Source: Pseudomonas syringae (GTDB taxonomy: Bacteria; Pseudomonadota; Gammaproteobacteria; Pseudomonadales; Pseudomonadaceae). From it: a stretch of 64,000 nt of DNA. The notes beneath the pieces were generated by a model. It saw only the letters and a program-made list of their open reading frames with translations. It did not search any database and was not told the DNA's origin. This document shows positions 27,735 through 37,578 of the stretch, in pieces. The translations under genes and the position numbers were made by a program. The stretch lies in the NCBI RefSeq assembly GCF_000737245.1, contig NZ_JPQU01000067.1, forward strand, positions 1 through 64,000, in the 5' to 3' direction. Each line of letters opens with the position of its first letter. Positions within the stretch are counted from its first letter, which is position 1.

Positions 27735-30377
27735 ATGCGCGACAACCCGTCAGACACCAATGAAGCGGTGACGGCAACTCAACCCATTCAACCTGCCCGC
27801 CTTCAATGGCTTGAGCTGCTGAGTAAATATCGCCAACCCATTGGGCTGGGCGTTACGTTGCTGCTATTCGCGATCGCGCTGATTGCCTGCCGACACATGT
27901 TGAGCGAGCTTGATCTGTACGCGCTGCATGATTCTCTGCTGAGTGTGCCCCTACCTTCTTTGGCGGGCGCTTTGCTGGCCACGGCGATAGGTTTCGTGAT
28001 TCTGCTGGGCTATGAATGGTCAGCCAGCCGTTACGCCAACGTGAATTTGCCAAACAAGACGCTGGCAATGGGCGGCTTTACTGCGTTCGCTATTGGCAAC
28101 GCAGTCGGGCTGTCGATGCTGTCGGGCGGCTCGGTGCGCTATCGGTTGTATTCGCGAAAGGGCGTCGGCGCGGTTGAAGTCGCACGCATGACCCTGTTCG
28201 CCAGCCTTTCATTAGGCTGCGCGCTGCCACCACTGGCCGCGCTGGCCACGTTGAGCAATCTGTCCGGCGCCTCGTTGGCGTTGCACCTGCCTATAGAGAT
28301 GCTGGCAATTATTGCCATCACCGTCCTGCTATTAAGTGGCCTGCTGGCGGTTGCTATTTATCGTCGACGGCTACCGGAACAGAACATCCCGCATACGTTG
28401 CTGGTTCGCGCTGGACGTCGCACGTTGCGTCTTCCTGGCTTGCGCCTGACCCTCATGCAACTGGTGATCACCGCACTCGATGTTGCTGCGGCCGCCACCG
28501 TACTTTATCTGTTGCTGCCCCAGTCGCCGCCATTTGGCGCTTTCCTGCTGGTCTACCTGCTGGCGCTGGCAGCTGGTGTGCTTAGCCATGTGCCCGGCGG
28601 TGTCGGGGTTTTCGAGGCGATTCTGCTAGCTGCATTCGCCAACGAACTGGGTGCCGCGCCGTTGGCAGCGGCGCTGTTACTGTATCGCCTTATCTACGTA
28701 GTACTGCCGCTATTGCTGGCGTGTCTCACGCTACTGTTTACCGAAGGCCAGCGCTTATTGCCCACCAAACAGGCGATGCGCGTGGCTTCGGGTCTGGCGG
28801 CGCCGATCCTCGCATTACTGGTTTTTCTCTCCGGCGTCGTCCTGCTGTTTTCCGGCGCTACCCCTGAAATAGACACACGGATCGAAGACCTCGGTTTTCT
28901 GATCCCCCACCGTCTGATCGATCTTTCGCACTTTGGCGCCAGCCTCATCGGCGTGCTGTGCCTGTTGCTGGCTCAGGGTCTGCGCCGGCGCCTGTCTGCT
29001 GCCTGGATGCTCACGGTAATTCTGCTGCTTGCGGGTGCGGCACTGTCGATGCTCAAAGGCTTCGACTATGAAGAAGCCACGCTGTTGATCCTGACGGCGG
29101 CGCTGCTGGCGGTTTTCCGTCGCTCGTTCTACCGCCCTAGCCGTTTGCTGGAACTGCCCTTCTCGCCCCTGTATCTGGTGGCCAGCCTCTGCGTTCTCGG
29201 TGCTTCGTTCTGGTTGCTGTTGTTTGCCTATCAAGACGTGCCCTACAGCCATCAGCTCTGGTGGCAGTTCACGCTGGATGCCGATGCCCCTCGTGGATTG
29301 CGCTCGGCGCTGGGCAGTGCGGTGCTGCTAGTGATCGTTTCGCTGACCTGGCTGTTGCGCACCGCCCGACCGGTCATCAAGCTGCCGGACGCCGCTGAAC
29401 TTGCGAAGGCCGCTGAAATCATCAATGCCTCGTCCCAGCCGGACGGCGGTCTGGTGCTCACCGGTGACAAAGCGGTGCTGCTGCACCCGAGCGGCAATGC
29501 GTTTCTGATGTACGCCCATCGCGGACGTAGCCTCGTGGCGCTCTATGACCCCATCGGCCCGACGCAACAACGTGCCGAACTGATCTGGCAATTTCGCGAC
29601 CTGTGCGATGTGCACCATGCCCGGCCCGTGTTCTATCAGGTGCGTGCAGAAAATCTGCCGTTCTACATGGACATCGGCCTGACCGCGATCAAGCTGGGCG
29701 AAGAAGCTCGAGTAGATCTGCGGCGCTTCGACATCGAAGCCAAAGGCAAAGAGATGAAGGACCTGCGCTACACCTGGAACCGGGGTGGACGCGATGGTCT
29801 TTCGCTTGAGATCTATGAAGTAGGGCAGGCACCACTGGATGAGCTAAAAGTCATCTCGGACGCATGGCTGACCGGCAAGAACGTGCGCGAGAAGGGCTTT
29901 TCGCTGGGTCGTTTCAGCCCTGAATACCTTAAGCATTTCCGCATCGCGATCATCCACTTCGAAGGCAAGCCGGTGGCATTTGCCAACTTGCTGGAGACAT
30001 CCCGTCATGACCTGGCCAGCCTGGATCTAATGCGTGCTCACCCCGACGCACCGAAACTGACCATGGAATTCATGATGATCGGGCTGATTTTGTATTACAA
30101 ACAGCACGGCTACGACCGCTTCAGCCTTGGCATGGTGCCGTTGTCGGGCTTGCAACCGCGACGGGGCGCCCCTCTGACCCAGCGACTGGGTTCGATGGTC
30201 TTCCGTCGTGGCGAGCAGCTCTACAACTTTCAGGGCTTGCGACGCTTTAAAGATAAATTCCAGCCTGACTGGGAACCTCGTTATATGGCCGTGCCTGCCG
30301 GACTTGATCCGCTTGTGGCACTGGCTGACACCGCCGCACTGATTGCAGGCGGCCTGACTGGATTGGTGAAACGCTGA
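27735..30377 (+). CDS. mprF: Bifunctional aminoacyl-phosphatidylglycerol synthase/flippase MprF
   Basis: Transfers an amino acid from tRNA to phosphatidylglycerol and flips the product, reducing the negative charge of the membrane and conferring cationic-peptide tolerance. The 880-residue protein has about fourteen membrane helices in the N-terminal 540 residues, with the flippase-type segment VPGGVGVFEAILLAAF. The cytoplasmic C-terminal synthase domain (about 550-880) contains RGRSLVALYDPIGP, FSLGRFSPEYLKHFR, FMMIGLILYYKQHGYDRFSLGMVPLSG and KDKFQPDWEPRYMAVP (quoted in parts of the chain). In P. aeruginosa the product is alanyl-PG; the amino acid here is inferred, not shown. The ATG at 27735 follows AAGGAGTG; a TTG one codon upstream is ignored. 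Confidence 0.93.
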   Translation: MRDNPSDTNEAVTATQPIQPARLQWLELLSKYRQPIGLGVTLLLFAIALIACRHMLSELDLYALHDSLLSVPLPSLAGALLATAIGFVILLGYEWSASRYANVNLPNKTLAMGGFTAFAIGNAVGLSMLSGGSVRYRLYSRKGVGAVEVARMTLFASLSLGCALPPLAALATLSNLSGASLALHLPIEMLAIIAITVLLLSGLLAVAIYRRRLPEQNIPHTLLVRAGRRTLRLPGLRLTLMQLVITALDVAAAATVLYLLLPQSPPFGAFLLVYLLALAAGVLSHVPGGVGVFEAILLAAFANELGAAPLAAALLLYRLIYVVLPLLLACLTLLFTEGQRLLPTKQAMRVASGLAAPILALLVFLSGVVLLFSGATPEIDTRIEDLGFLIPHRLIDLSHFGASLIGVLCLLLAQGLRRRLSAAWMLTVILLLAGAALSMLKGFDYEEATLLILTAALLAVFRRSFYRPSRLLELPFSPLYLVASLCVLGASFWLLLFAYQDVPYSHQLWWQFTLDADAPRGLRSALGSAVLLVIVSLTWLLRTARPVIKLPDAAELAKAAEIINASSQPDGGLVLTGDKAVLLHPSGNAFLMYAHRGRSLVALYDPIGPTQQRAELIWQFRDLCDVHHARPVFYQVRAENLPFYMDIGLTAIKLGEEARVDLRRFDIEAKGKEMKDLRYTWNRGGRDGLSLEIYEVGQAPLDELKVISDAWLTGKNVREKGFSLGRFSPEYLKHFRIAIIHFEGKPVAFANLLETSRHDLASLDLMRAHPDAPKLTMEFMMIGLILYYKQHGYDRFSLGMVPLSGLQPRRGAPLTQRLGSMVFRRGEQLYNFQGLRRFKDKFQPDWEPRYMAVPAGLDPLVALADTAALIAGGLTGLVKR

Positions 30378-31717
30378 TGATTCATCGCTACCGGCGCATT
30401 TTGCTCGCAGCACTGTTTATTGTTTTGGCTTTGGTTCTTGGGGTATGGCTGTGGAGCCGCCCCGCTCCACCTGCCACCCTTGAGCGCTCGTCACTGGACG
30501 ATGGCTCGGCGCTGATCAGCGTGACACCGGGAAGTAAGACCAAAGTCCAGGTCGCTCTCGCAGTGAGCGCAGAGGAGCTTCTGTCCGACAAACAACTGCT
30601 GGCGCTGAGCCAGGACGCTTCGGCGAGGATTATTCAGGTGGTACTGCCCAAGGAAAATTGCGTCCTGCAGCAGGAAACCTTCAAGAATGCCCTGAGCAAA
30701 CTGGACGGCGCTCCTACCGTCGTAGCGGGTATTGGTCCAGGTGCAACCCTGGCCTGGCGCTGGCTCGCCGGGCAGCAGAACGACAAGGCCGAAGCCATTT
30801 CAGTCGGTTTCTACATGGAACAGCCTTCACAACCGGTCAAGCCGCTCGATCCGGACGAAACGCCACCGGTCATCTGCGATGTGGCGCTGCCGCAAAGCGC
30901 GCCGCACGGGCACTGGACGGTGGCTTGGAATGATTTCCCTGACGATGAGCCCGCCACTTTTGTGCGCAACCAGGCCAACGCCGAGACCAGTATCAGCGAT
31001 TACGACATCAAGCTGCCTCAAGTGCTCAACAGTGAATTGCGCAGCAAATTGGTGGGCGAAGACGATAAAGGTGGCGGCCTCGGTATTCCGGTCGTGGAAG
31101 TACCTTCCGCACAACCTTCGGATACTGTGACGTTATTTCTGTCCGGTGACGGCGGCTGGCGTGACCTGGATAAGGTGGTCGCCGGCGACATGGCAGGCAT
31201 GGGCTACCCAGTGGTCGGCATCGACGTTTTGCGCTACTACTGGGAGCACAAATCGCCCGAGCAGACCGCGACCGATCTGACTGAGCTGATGCAGCATTAC
31301 CGGCAGAAATGGGGCACCAAGCGCTTCATCCTGGCTGGCTACTCGTTTGGCGCGGATGTTCTACCGGCTATCTATAACCGCCTCGCCCCGGAGGAGCAGG
31401 ATAAGGTCGACGGTATGATCCTGCTCGCCTTTGCCCGCACCGGCAGCTTCGAGATCCGCGTCGACGGCTGGCTGGGTGCGGCAGGCAAAGACCTGCAAAC
31501 CGGCCCGGAAATGGCCAAGTTGCCTGCAGCGAAGGTGCTGTGTGTCTACGGCGTTGAAGAGATCAACGAGAGTGGCTGCACAGACACCACCGCAGTGGGT
31601 GAGAAACTGCAACTGCCCGGTGGCCACCACTTCGACGAGAACTACCCGGCGCTGGCCAAGCGTTTGATTGCTTTCATTGATAAGCGCAAGGCTGCGGCTG
31701 CGGCTGCGGCGCAATAA
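30377..31717 (+). CDS. AcvB/VirJ-type periplasmic hydrolase, predicted aminoacyl-PG hydrolase
   Basis: A 446-residue protein with an N-terminal membrane anchor (about 8-26) and a periplasmic alpha/beta-hydrolase (VirJ) domain in the C-terminal half. The nucleophile is Ser323 in GYSFG; an oxyanion-type FLSGDGGWRD and a late GGHHF supply other active-site segments. The homologue next to mprF in P. aeruginosa (PA0919) hydrolyses alanyl-phosphatidylglycerol, the reverse of MprF. Its ATG overlaps the mprF stop by one base (TGATG), so synthase and hydrolase are translationally coupled. The C-terminus ends in an Ala run (KAAAAAAAQ). Confidence 0.88.
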   Translation: MIHRYRRILLAALFIVLALVLGVWLWSRPAPPATLERSSLDDGSALISVTPGSKTKVQVALAVSAEELLSDKQLLALSQDASARIIQVVLPKENCVLQQETFKNALSKLDGAPTVVAGIGPGATLAWRWLAGQQNDKAEAISVGFYMEQPSQPVKPLDPDETPPVICDVALPQSAPHGHWTVAWNDFPDDEPATFVRNQANAETSISDYDIKLPQVLNSELRSKLVGEDDKGGGLGIPVVEVPSAQPSDTVTLFLSGDGGWRDLDKVVAGDMAGMGYPVVGIDVLRYYWEHKSPEQTATDLTELMQHYRQKWGTKRFILAGYSFGADVLPAIYNRLAPEEQDKVDGMILLAFARTGSFEIRVDGWLGAAGKDLQTGPEMAKLPAAKVLCVYGVEEINESGCTDTTAVGEKLQLPGGHHFDENYPALAKRLIAFIDKRKAAAAAAAQ

Positions 31718-31733
31718 GCGCTTTTAGTCAGGC

Positions 31734-31775
31734 AAAAAAATCCCCGCAAGCTGTGAGGTTGGCGGGGATTTTTTG
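31734..31775. terminator. Bidirectional terminator between the mprF operon and kup
   Basis: AAAAAAATCCCCGC ... GCGGGGATTTTTTG; stem ATCCCCGC / GCGGGGAT with A and T runs on either side. Confidence 0.9.
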
Positions 31776-31819
31776 TTGATGGGGGTTCAGTTAAATATCT
31801 TGCGCCTGGTAAGTCGTAA

Positions 31820-31884
31820 TCGCGGGCAAGCGCGCTCCTACGGTTAGAACACAATCAACCTGTAGGAGCGCGCTTGCCCGCGAT
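31820..31884. repeat. REP pair, GCGCGCTTGCCCGCGA family
   Basis: Inverted copies TCGCGGGCAAGCGCGCTCCT and its complement flanking 21 bp. Same family as 1-83. Confidence 0.85.
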
Positions 31885-31906
31885 AGCGATTTCAAGATCA
31901 CTCAAA

Positions 31907-33805
31907 CTACATCTCCACCTGCGTCCCCAACTCAATCACCCGGTTAAACGGCAACTTGAAGAACCGCAGATTGCCGTTGGCATTCCTCAACATGAAGGCG
32001 AACAACGCTTCACGCCAACGCGCCATGCCGACCATCTTGGACGGGATGACCGTTTCGCGACTCAGGAAGTACGTGGTGCGCATCGGGCTGAAGTCCAGCT
32101 CCTTGAGGTGACACAGCGCCAGGGCTGCTGGCACGTCTGGCTCGTCGATGAAACCGAAGTGCAGGATCACCCTATAGAAACCTTCACCGTAGACCTCCAC
32201 CTCAAACCGCTGCTGGGCCGGAACCCGCGGAGTGTCTTCGTAGACGACCGTGAGCAATACGACCTGCTCATGCAGTACCTGGTTGTGCAACATGTTGTGC
32301 AGCAACGCATGGGGCACCGCGTCGGACCGCGCCGTCAGAAACACTGCCGTGCCCTGAACCCTGTGTGGCGGCTGGACACTGATACTGCTGATGAAGATCG
32401 GAAGCGGCAGCCCGCCTTCGTCGATTCGCTCCACCAACAGCTGTTTGCCGCGCTTCCAGGTGGTCATCAGGATGAACAGCACCACGCCCGCGATCACTGG
32501 AAATGCACCGCCCTGCACCACCTTCGGAACGTTGGCGGCAAAGAACAGGCTGTCCACGAACAGCAGACACAGCAGCAGCGGCACTGCTAACAAAGGCGGC
32601 CACTTCCACTGCAGCAGCATCACTGATGACACCAATATAGTGGTGCATAGCATGGTGCCCGTTACAGCAACGCCGTACGCGGAAGCCAGGGCGCCAGAGG
32701 ATTCGAAACCCAGTACCAGCAGAATCACACCGACCATCAGCGACCAGTTCACCGCGCCGATGTAGATCTGGCCTTGGGCATCGCTGGAGGTGTGCTGAAT
32801 GTGCATGCGCGGAATGTAACCGAGCTGGATCGCCTGCAGCGTCATGGAAAACGCACCCGAGATCACAGCTTGCGAGGCAATCACCGTGGCAAGGGTCGAC
32901 AAACCAACCAACGGCAGGAGTGCCCAGCTTGGGGCTAGCAGGTAAAACGGGTTGCGCGCGGCCTCCGGGTCCTCCAGTACCAGAGCCCCTTGGCCAAAGT
33001 AATTGAGCACCAGCGCAGGCAACACCAGAATGAACCAGGCACGAGCAATGGGCTTCCTGCCAAAATGCCCCATGTCTGCGTAGAGCGCCTCGGCACCAGT
33101 CAAAGCCAGCACCACTGCGCCAAGAATCGCGACACCGATCCCCGGATGCACAATGAAGAAGCGCACCGCCCAGACCGGGTTCATCGCGTGAAGTACTTCA
33201 GGCTGGCGGAGAATGCCGTGAATGCCCAGCAAGCCCAGCACCACAAACCAGGTCACCATGACCGGGCCGAAAAGCACGCCAATGCGCGCCGTACCGTGAC
33301 GCTGAATCAGAAACAGCGCTACCAGCACCACCAGTGCCATGGGCACGACCCAGTGCTCGATGCCATCAAAGGCCAACTCCAGGCCCTCCATAGCCGAAAG
33401 CACTGAAATGGCCGGGGTGATCATGCTGTCGCCATAGAACAGCGCCGCGCCGAACAGGCCGAATACCACCATGGTCATTTGCAGTTTCGGGTATTTGGCC
33501 GATGCTCGCCGGGCCAGTGCCGTGAGGGCCATGATGCCGCCCTCTCCCTGGTTGTCGGCGCGCAGAATGAACACCATGTACTTGAACGAGACTACCCAGA
33601 TCAACGACCAGAAAATCAGCGACAGGATTCCCAGCACGGCGTCATGGGTGACGTCCACGCCATAACCGCCCTGAAACACCTCTTTGAGGGTGTAAAGTGG
33701 ACTGGTACCGATATCGCCATACACCACTCCCACTGCCGCCATCAGCAGTGCGAGCGGCTTAGCCGCCTGATGCCCGGTCTCAGCCTGACTGCTTGCTTGA
33801 CTCAT
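31907..33805 (-). CDS. kup: Low-affinity potassium uptake protein Kup
   Basis: Inner-membrane K+/H+ symporter. The 632-residue protein has about twelve membrane helices in the first 450 residues, starting with the family signature [19 protein letters not shown]; others include [15 protein letters not shown] and [11 protein letters not shown]. The cytoplasmic C-terminal domain (about 455-632) ends [10 protein letters not shown]. The ATG at 33805 is supported by family length. It is monocistronic, divergent from rimO across 271 bp. Confidence 0.95.
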   Translation of the reverse strand: MSQASSQAETGHQAAKPLALLMAAVGVVYGDIGTSPLYTLKEVFQGGYGVDVTHDAVLGILSLIFWSLIWVVSFKYMVFILRADNQGEGGIMALTALARRASAKYPKLQMTMVVFGLFGAALFYGDSMITPAISVLSAMEGLELAFDGIEHWVVPMALVVLVALFLIQRHGTARIGVLFGPVMVTWFVVLGLLGIHGILRQPEVLHAMNPVWAVRFFIVHPGIGVAILGAVVLALTGAEALYADMGHFGRKPIARAWFILVLPALVLNYFGQGALVLEDPEAARNPFYLLAPSWALLPLVGLSTLATVIASQAVISGAFSMTLQAIQLGYIPRMHIQHTSSDAQGQIYIGAVNWSLMVGVILLVLGFESSGALASAYGVAVTGTMLCTTILVSSVMLLQWKWPPLLAVPLLLCLLFVDSLFFAANVPKVVQGGAFPVIAGVVLFILMTTWKRGKQLLVERIDEGGLPLPIFISSISVQPPHRVQGTAVFLTARSDAVPHALLHNMLHNQVLHEQVVLLTVVYEDTPRVPAQQRFEVEVYGEGFYRVILHFGFIDEPDVPAALALCHLKELDFSPMRTTYFLSRETVIPSKMVGMARWREALFAFMLRNANGNLRFFKLPFNRVIELGTQVEM

Positions 33806-34076
33806 CTACGACTCCTGAAACCTGGGCGTGCGCTACAAAACATGCTGATGCTTTGAGTCGCCAGTATTTAATGCTTGCCCCTGAACGGGGTGAAAACCGA
33901 CATATTCTGTAACGGCGCGAAGCATAGCGCAGCACTCGTCGTAATTCTCTGTATAACGCTGGTCAATCGCCGGACTGATCGCTAGAATTGCGCACTTTTT
34001 GATCAGAGGCGCAGCAAAGCGCCCGACAGGTGCCATGGCCGATTGCCAAAGCACCCAATCACGCCGAGGTTAGCCA

Positions 34077-35420
34077 ATGTCCACCGTCACCACGCCATCC
34101 GCCCCAAAGGTAGGATTTGTCAGTCTGGGTTGCCCAAAAGCCCTGGTCGACTCCGAGCGCATCCTCACCCAACTGCGCATGGAAGGCTATGAAGTCGTCG
34201 CGACCTATCAGGATGCCGATGTGGTCGTGGTCAATACTTGCGGTTTCATTGACGCTGCCAAGGCCGAATCCCTCGAAGTGATTGGCGACGCGATCAAAGA
34301 AAACGGCAAGGTTATCGTCACCGGGTGCATGGGCGTTGATGAAAGCGTCATTCGTGAAGTGCACCCAAGCGTGCTGTCCGTCACCGGGCCGCAGCAGTAT
34401 GAACAGGTGGTCAACGCCGTCCACGATGCCGCGCCACCGAATCTGGATCACAACCCGCTGATCGATCTGGTGCCGCCACAAGGCATCAAGCTGACCCCGC
34501 GTCATTATGCGTACCTGAAAATTTCCGAAGGCTGCAACCACAGCTGCAGTTTCTGCATCATCCCGTCCATGCGCGGCAAGCTGGTCAGCCGTCCGGTGGG
34601 TGATGTACTCGACGAAGCCCAGCGCCTGGTCAAAGCTGGCGTGAAAGAGCTGCTGGTGATTTCCCAGGACACCAGCGCTTATGGCGTCGACGTCAAGTAT
34701 CGCACCGGTTTCTGGAATGGTGCGCCAGTCAAGACTCGCATGACCGAGCTGTGTCAGGCTCTCAGCTCTCTGGGCGTCTGGGTGCGCCTGCACTACGTTT
34801 ATCCTTATCCACACGTCGACGAGCTGATCCCGCTGATGGCTGCCGGGAAAATCCTGCCGTACCTGGACATCCCGTTCCAGCACGCGAGCCCGAAGATCCT
34901 CAAGCTGATGAAGCGCCCGGCGTTCGAAGACAAGACCCTGGCTCGCATCAAGAACTGGCGCGAGCAGTGCCCGGATCTGATCATCCGCTCGACTTTCATT
35001 GTCGGCTTCCCTGGCGAAACCGAAGAAGACTTTCAGTACCTGCTGGAGTGGCTGACCGAAGCACAGCTCGACCGCGTCGGCTGCTTCCAGTACTCGCCGG
35101 TTGAAGGCGCGCCTGCCAACCTGCTAGACGCGGCGATCGTCCCAGACGACATCAAGCAGGACCGCTGGGATCGCTTCATGGCCCACCAACAAGCCATCAG
35201 CGCAGCACGCCTGCAGATGCGCGTCGGCCGGGAAATTGAAGTGCTTATCGATGAGGTCGACGAACAGGGCGCTGTCGGCCGTTGCTTCTTCGATGCACCG
35301 GAAATCGACGGTAACGTGTTCATCGGCCTTGAAGAAAACAGCACCATCAAACCGGGCGACAAGATCATGTGTCGGGTAACCGACGCAGATGAATACGACC
35401 TGTGGGCGGAAATCATCTGA
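34077..35420 (+). CDS. rimO: Ribosomal protein S12 methylthiotransferase RimO
   Basis: Methylthiolates the conserved Asp of ribosomal protein S12. It has 447 residues: an N-terminal MTTase domain with cluster cysteines 19, 55 and 84 ([23 protein letters not shown]), a radical SAM domain with CNHSCSFC (Cys153, 157, 160), and a C-terminal TRAM domain (about 380-447). The start [16 protein letters not shown] fits the family. It ends at its own terminator. Confidence 0.96.
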   Translation: MSTVTTPSAPKVGFVSLGCPKALVDSERILTQLRMEGYEVVATYQDADVVVVNTCGFIDAAKAESLEVIGDAIKENGKVIVTGCMGVDESVIREVHPSVLSVTGPQQYEQVVNAVHDAAPPNLDHNPLIDLVPPQGIKLTPRHYAYLKISEGCNHSCSFCIIPSMRGKLVSRPVGDVLDEAQRLVKAGVKELLVISQDTSAYGVDVKYRTGFWNGAPVKTRMTELCQALSSLGVWVRLHYVYPYPHVDELIPLMAAGKILPYLDIPFQHASPKILKLMKRPAFEDKTLARIKNWREQCPDLIIRSTFIVGFPGETEEDFQYLLEWLTEAQLDRVGCFQYSPVEGAPANLLDAAIVPDDIKQDRWDRFMAHQQAISAARLQMRVGREIEVLIDEVDEQGAVGRCFFDAPEIDGNVFIGLEENSTIKPGDKIMCRVTDADEYDLWAEII

Positions 35421-35446
35421 TCGCTTGAGATCGGCGTTTTATAAAT

Positions 35447-35476
35447 AGCCCTGCCCTTCAAACGGCGGGGCTTTTT
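35447..35476 (+). terminator. rimO terminator
   Basis: AGCCCTGCC CTTCAAAC GGCGGGGCTTTTT: GC stem with one mismatch and a T run. Confidence 0.85.
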
Positions 35477-35534
35477 ATGAGTCGAACGCAGTGACGACGG
35501 TCCTTTGCACAGCGGCAAGACGGAGCCAAGCCTC

Positions 35535-35978
35535 ATGCAAGTGATATCTACGCCTTATAAGGACGAATACAAGAAGTTGACTCAGGTATGGGAAAACTCA
35601 GTCCGCGCCACCCATGACTTTCTTCCCGATTCGTACATCAAGACGCTCAAGAGCCTGCTGCTGTCCAGATACCTGGGTACGGTTACGCTGTTCTGCACCC
35701 GCGATGAACAGCTGAACATCACTGGTTTTGCAGGGGTGAGCCTGGGCAAGCTGGAGATGCTGTTTGTCGATCCGGCCTGGCGAGGCCAGGGTTTGGGCAA
35801 AACGTTACTTGCTCATAGCGTCGATAACTTCGGCATCAGAGAACTGGACGTCAACGAGCAAAACACCCAGGCGCTGGGCTTCTACCTCAAACAGGGTTTT
35901 GAAGTGAAAAGCCGCTCGGACGTGGACGGGCTGGGGCAGCCTTACCCGATGTTGAGGATGCGGTTGCGAAAGCGATGA
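35535..35978 (+). CDS. GNAT-family N-acetyltransferase
   Basis: A 147-residue protein; acetyl-CoA-binding motif A is LFVDPAWRGQGLGKTLLAHS, followed by motif B (VNEQNTQALGFYLKQGFE). The substrate is unknown; N- and C-terminal layout resembles YjaB/ElaA-like small acetyltransferases. The start MQVISTPYKDEYK was chosen over a start 10 codons upstream, because it sits at the beginning of the fold. It lies alone between rimO and a REP pair. Confidence 0.85.
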   Translation: MQVISTPYKDEYKKLTQVWENSVRATHDFLPDSYIKTLKSLLLSRYLGTVTLFCTRDEQLNITGFAGVSLGKLEMLFVDPAWRGQGLGKTLLAHSVDNFGIRELDVNEQNTQALGFYLKQGFEVKSRSDVDGLGQPYPMLRMRLRKR

Positions 35979-35990
35979 TACAGGTGGCCC

Positions 35991-36082
35991 CTGTGGGAGC
36001 GGTGCTTGCCCGCGATAAGGGCACTGAGGTTTTACAGGTAGATCACCTAAACCTTATCGCGGGCAAGCACCGCTCCCACAGG
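35991..36082. repeat. REP pair, GGGAGCGGTGCTTGCCCGCGA family
   Basis: CTGTGGGAGCGGTGCTTGCC and its complement flank about 40 bp, with an outer ATAAGG/CCTTAT extension. Located downstream of the GNAT gene and upstream of the RluF-like gene. Confidence 0.9.
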
Positions 36083-36204
36083 TCACCACCGACCTGCTCT
36101 TATAGGCAACCACACTGATTACCATCCATTTTCAATGTTGCCGCGATTAACCGGGCGGGCACGGGTACAATGTCGGCCTTTCTCTCAAGTAACGGCTGTT
36201 TGTC

Positions 36205-36915
36205 ATGTCAGAACCCATCCGCCTCTCCAAACGCCTTATCGAGCTGACCGGGTGCTCCCGTCGCGAGGCCGAGCTGTTCATCGAAGGCGGCTGGGTCACG
36301 GTAGACGGCCAGGTCATCGACGAGCCTCAGTTCAAGGTCGACACCCAAGCGGTGGTCCTCGATCCACAGGCCAAGGCCGATACGCCGGAGCCGGTGACGA
36401 TCATCTTTCACAAACCTGCGGACCTCAGCGAAGCCGATGCCCTGGCATTGATTACACCGGCGACCCTCTCTGAGGAGCACAGCTTCGGTAAGCGGCCGCT
36501 CAAAGGCCACTTCTTGCGCCTTGAACCCATCTCGACCCTGCAGGCTAATGCCAGCGGCCTGATGGTATTCAGCCAGGACTGGAAAATCCTCCGCAAGCTG
36601 ACTGACGATCGCAGCAAGATCGAACAGGAATACATTGTGGAGATTTCCGGAGACATGGTCGCTCACGGCCTCAATCGCCTGAACCACGGCCTGACCTACA
36701 AGGGCAAGGAATTGCCTGCCGTCAAAGCCAGCTGGCAGAACGAAAACCGCCTGCGCTTTGCCATGAAAAACCCGCAACCCGGGATCATCGCCCAGCTCTG
36801 CGAAGCCGTGGGCCTGAAGATCGTGGCCGTGCGCCGCATCCGCATTGGCGGGGTCTCCATGGGCAAGATGCCAGAAGGCCAATGGCGCTACATGACTTCC
36901 AAAGAGAAGTTCTAA
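36205..36915 (+). CDS. RluF/RsuA-type pseudouridine synthase homologue lacking the catalytic Asp
   Basis: A 236-residue protein with an N-terminal S4 RNA-binding domain (about 1-50: LSKRLIELTGCSRREAELFI, then GGWVTVDGQVI) and an RsuA/RluF-like pseudouridine synthase fold. In active members the motif is GRLDxxTxGLL. Here it reads PISTLQANASGLMVF, with Gln113 in place of the catalytic Asp, and the preceding GR is ST. The fold continues with the conserved VGLKIVAVRRIRIGGV. It may bind RNA without catalysis, or another residue may substitute. The ATG at 36205 follows CTGTTTGTC. It heads a plus-strand run with DUF1456 and trmO. Confidence 0.82.
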   Translation: MSEPIRLSKRLIELTGCSRREAELFIEGGWVTVDGQVIDEPQFKVDTQAVVLDPQAKADTPEPVTIIFHKPADLSEADALALITPATLSEEHSFGKRPLKGHFLRLEPISTLQANASGLMVFSQDWKILRKLTDDRSKIEQEYIVEISGDMVAHGLNRLNHGLTYKGKELPAVKASWQNENRLRFAMKNPQPGIIAQLCEAVGLKIVAVRRIRIGGVSMGKMPEGQWRYMTSKEKF

Positions 36916-36978
36916 TTCAGTTCAGAGCCGCCCGAAAGTCGGTCGGCATGACCCCCGCCTTACCAGGATTTATGCATC

Positions 36979-37440
36979 ATGATGAACAACGACGTACTGC
37001 GCAGCGTGCGCTACATGCTCGATATCAGCGACGGCAAGATTGTCGACATCACCAAACTCGGTGGTCTTGAAATCACCAAAGCCGACGTGATTGCTTTCAC
37101 CAAGAAAGAAGACGAAGAAGGCTATCTGAACTGCAGCGATGAAATCATGGCGCATTTCCTCGACGGCCTGGTGATCTTCAAGCGTGGCAAGGACGATAGC
37201 CGCGCCCCGCAGCCGATTGAGCTGCCGGTCACCAACAACACGGTACTGAAAAAGCTGCGTGTGGCCTTCGAGCTGAAAGAAGAAGACATGCACGCCATCC
37301 TCAAGTCGGTGGAGTTTCCGGTCTCCAAGCCCGAGCTGAGCGCGCTGTTCCGCAAGTTCGGCCACAGCAACTACCGCACCTGCGGCGATCAACTGCTGCG
37401 CAATTTCCTCAAAGGCCTGACCTTGCGGGTTCGCGGCTAG
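36979..37440 (+). CDS. DUF1456 (YehS-like) protein
   Basis: A 153-residue protein with two copies of the roughly 60-residue DUF1456 helical unit: NDVLRSVRYMLDISDGKIVD and NNTVLKKLRVAFELKEEDM, each ending in a FLDGL/FLKGL-type motif. No biochemical role is known to me. ATG-ATG start; the second ATG (36982) is equally possible. It lies 63 bp after the RluF-like gene on the same strand. Confidence 0.85.
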   Translation: MMNNDVLRSVRYMLDISDGKIVDITKLGGLEITKADVIAFTKKEDEEGYLNCSDEIMAHFLDGLVIFKRGKDDSRAPQPIELPVTNNTVLKKLRVAFELKEEDMHAILKSVEFPVSKPELSALFRKFGHSNYRTCGDQLLRNFLKGLTLRVRG

Positions 37441-37466
37441 AAGACGCATCGACCCAGGGGCACGAT

Positions 37467-37552
37467 CTGTGGGAGCGAATTCATTCGCGAAAAGGCCAGT
37501 AAAGCCGACGCGGCAGGAAAACCGCCTTCGCGAATGAATTCGCTCCCACAGG
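37467..37552. repeat. REP pair, GGGAGCGAATTCATTCGCGA family
   Basis: CTGTGGGAGCGAATTCATTC and its complement flank about 38 bp. It lies directly between the DUF1456 gene and trmO, the 3' arm ending about 27 bp before the chosen trmO start. Confidence 0.9.
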
Positions 37553-37578
37553 ATATCCCTCTCCGACCAGACGCCCAC

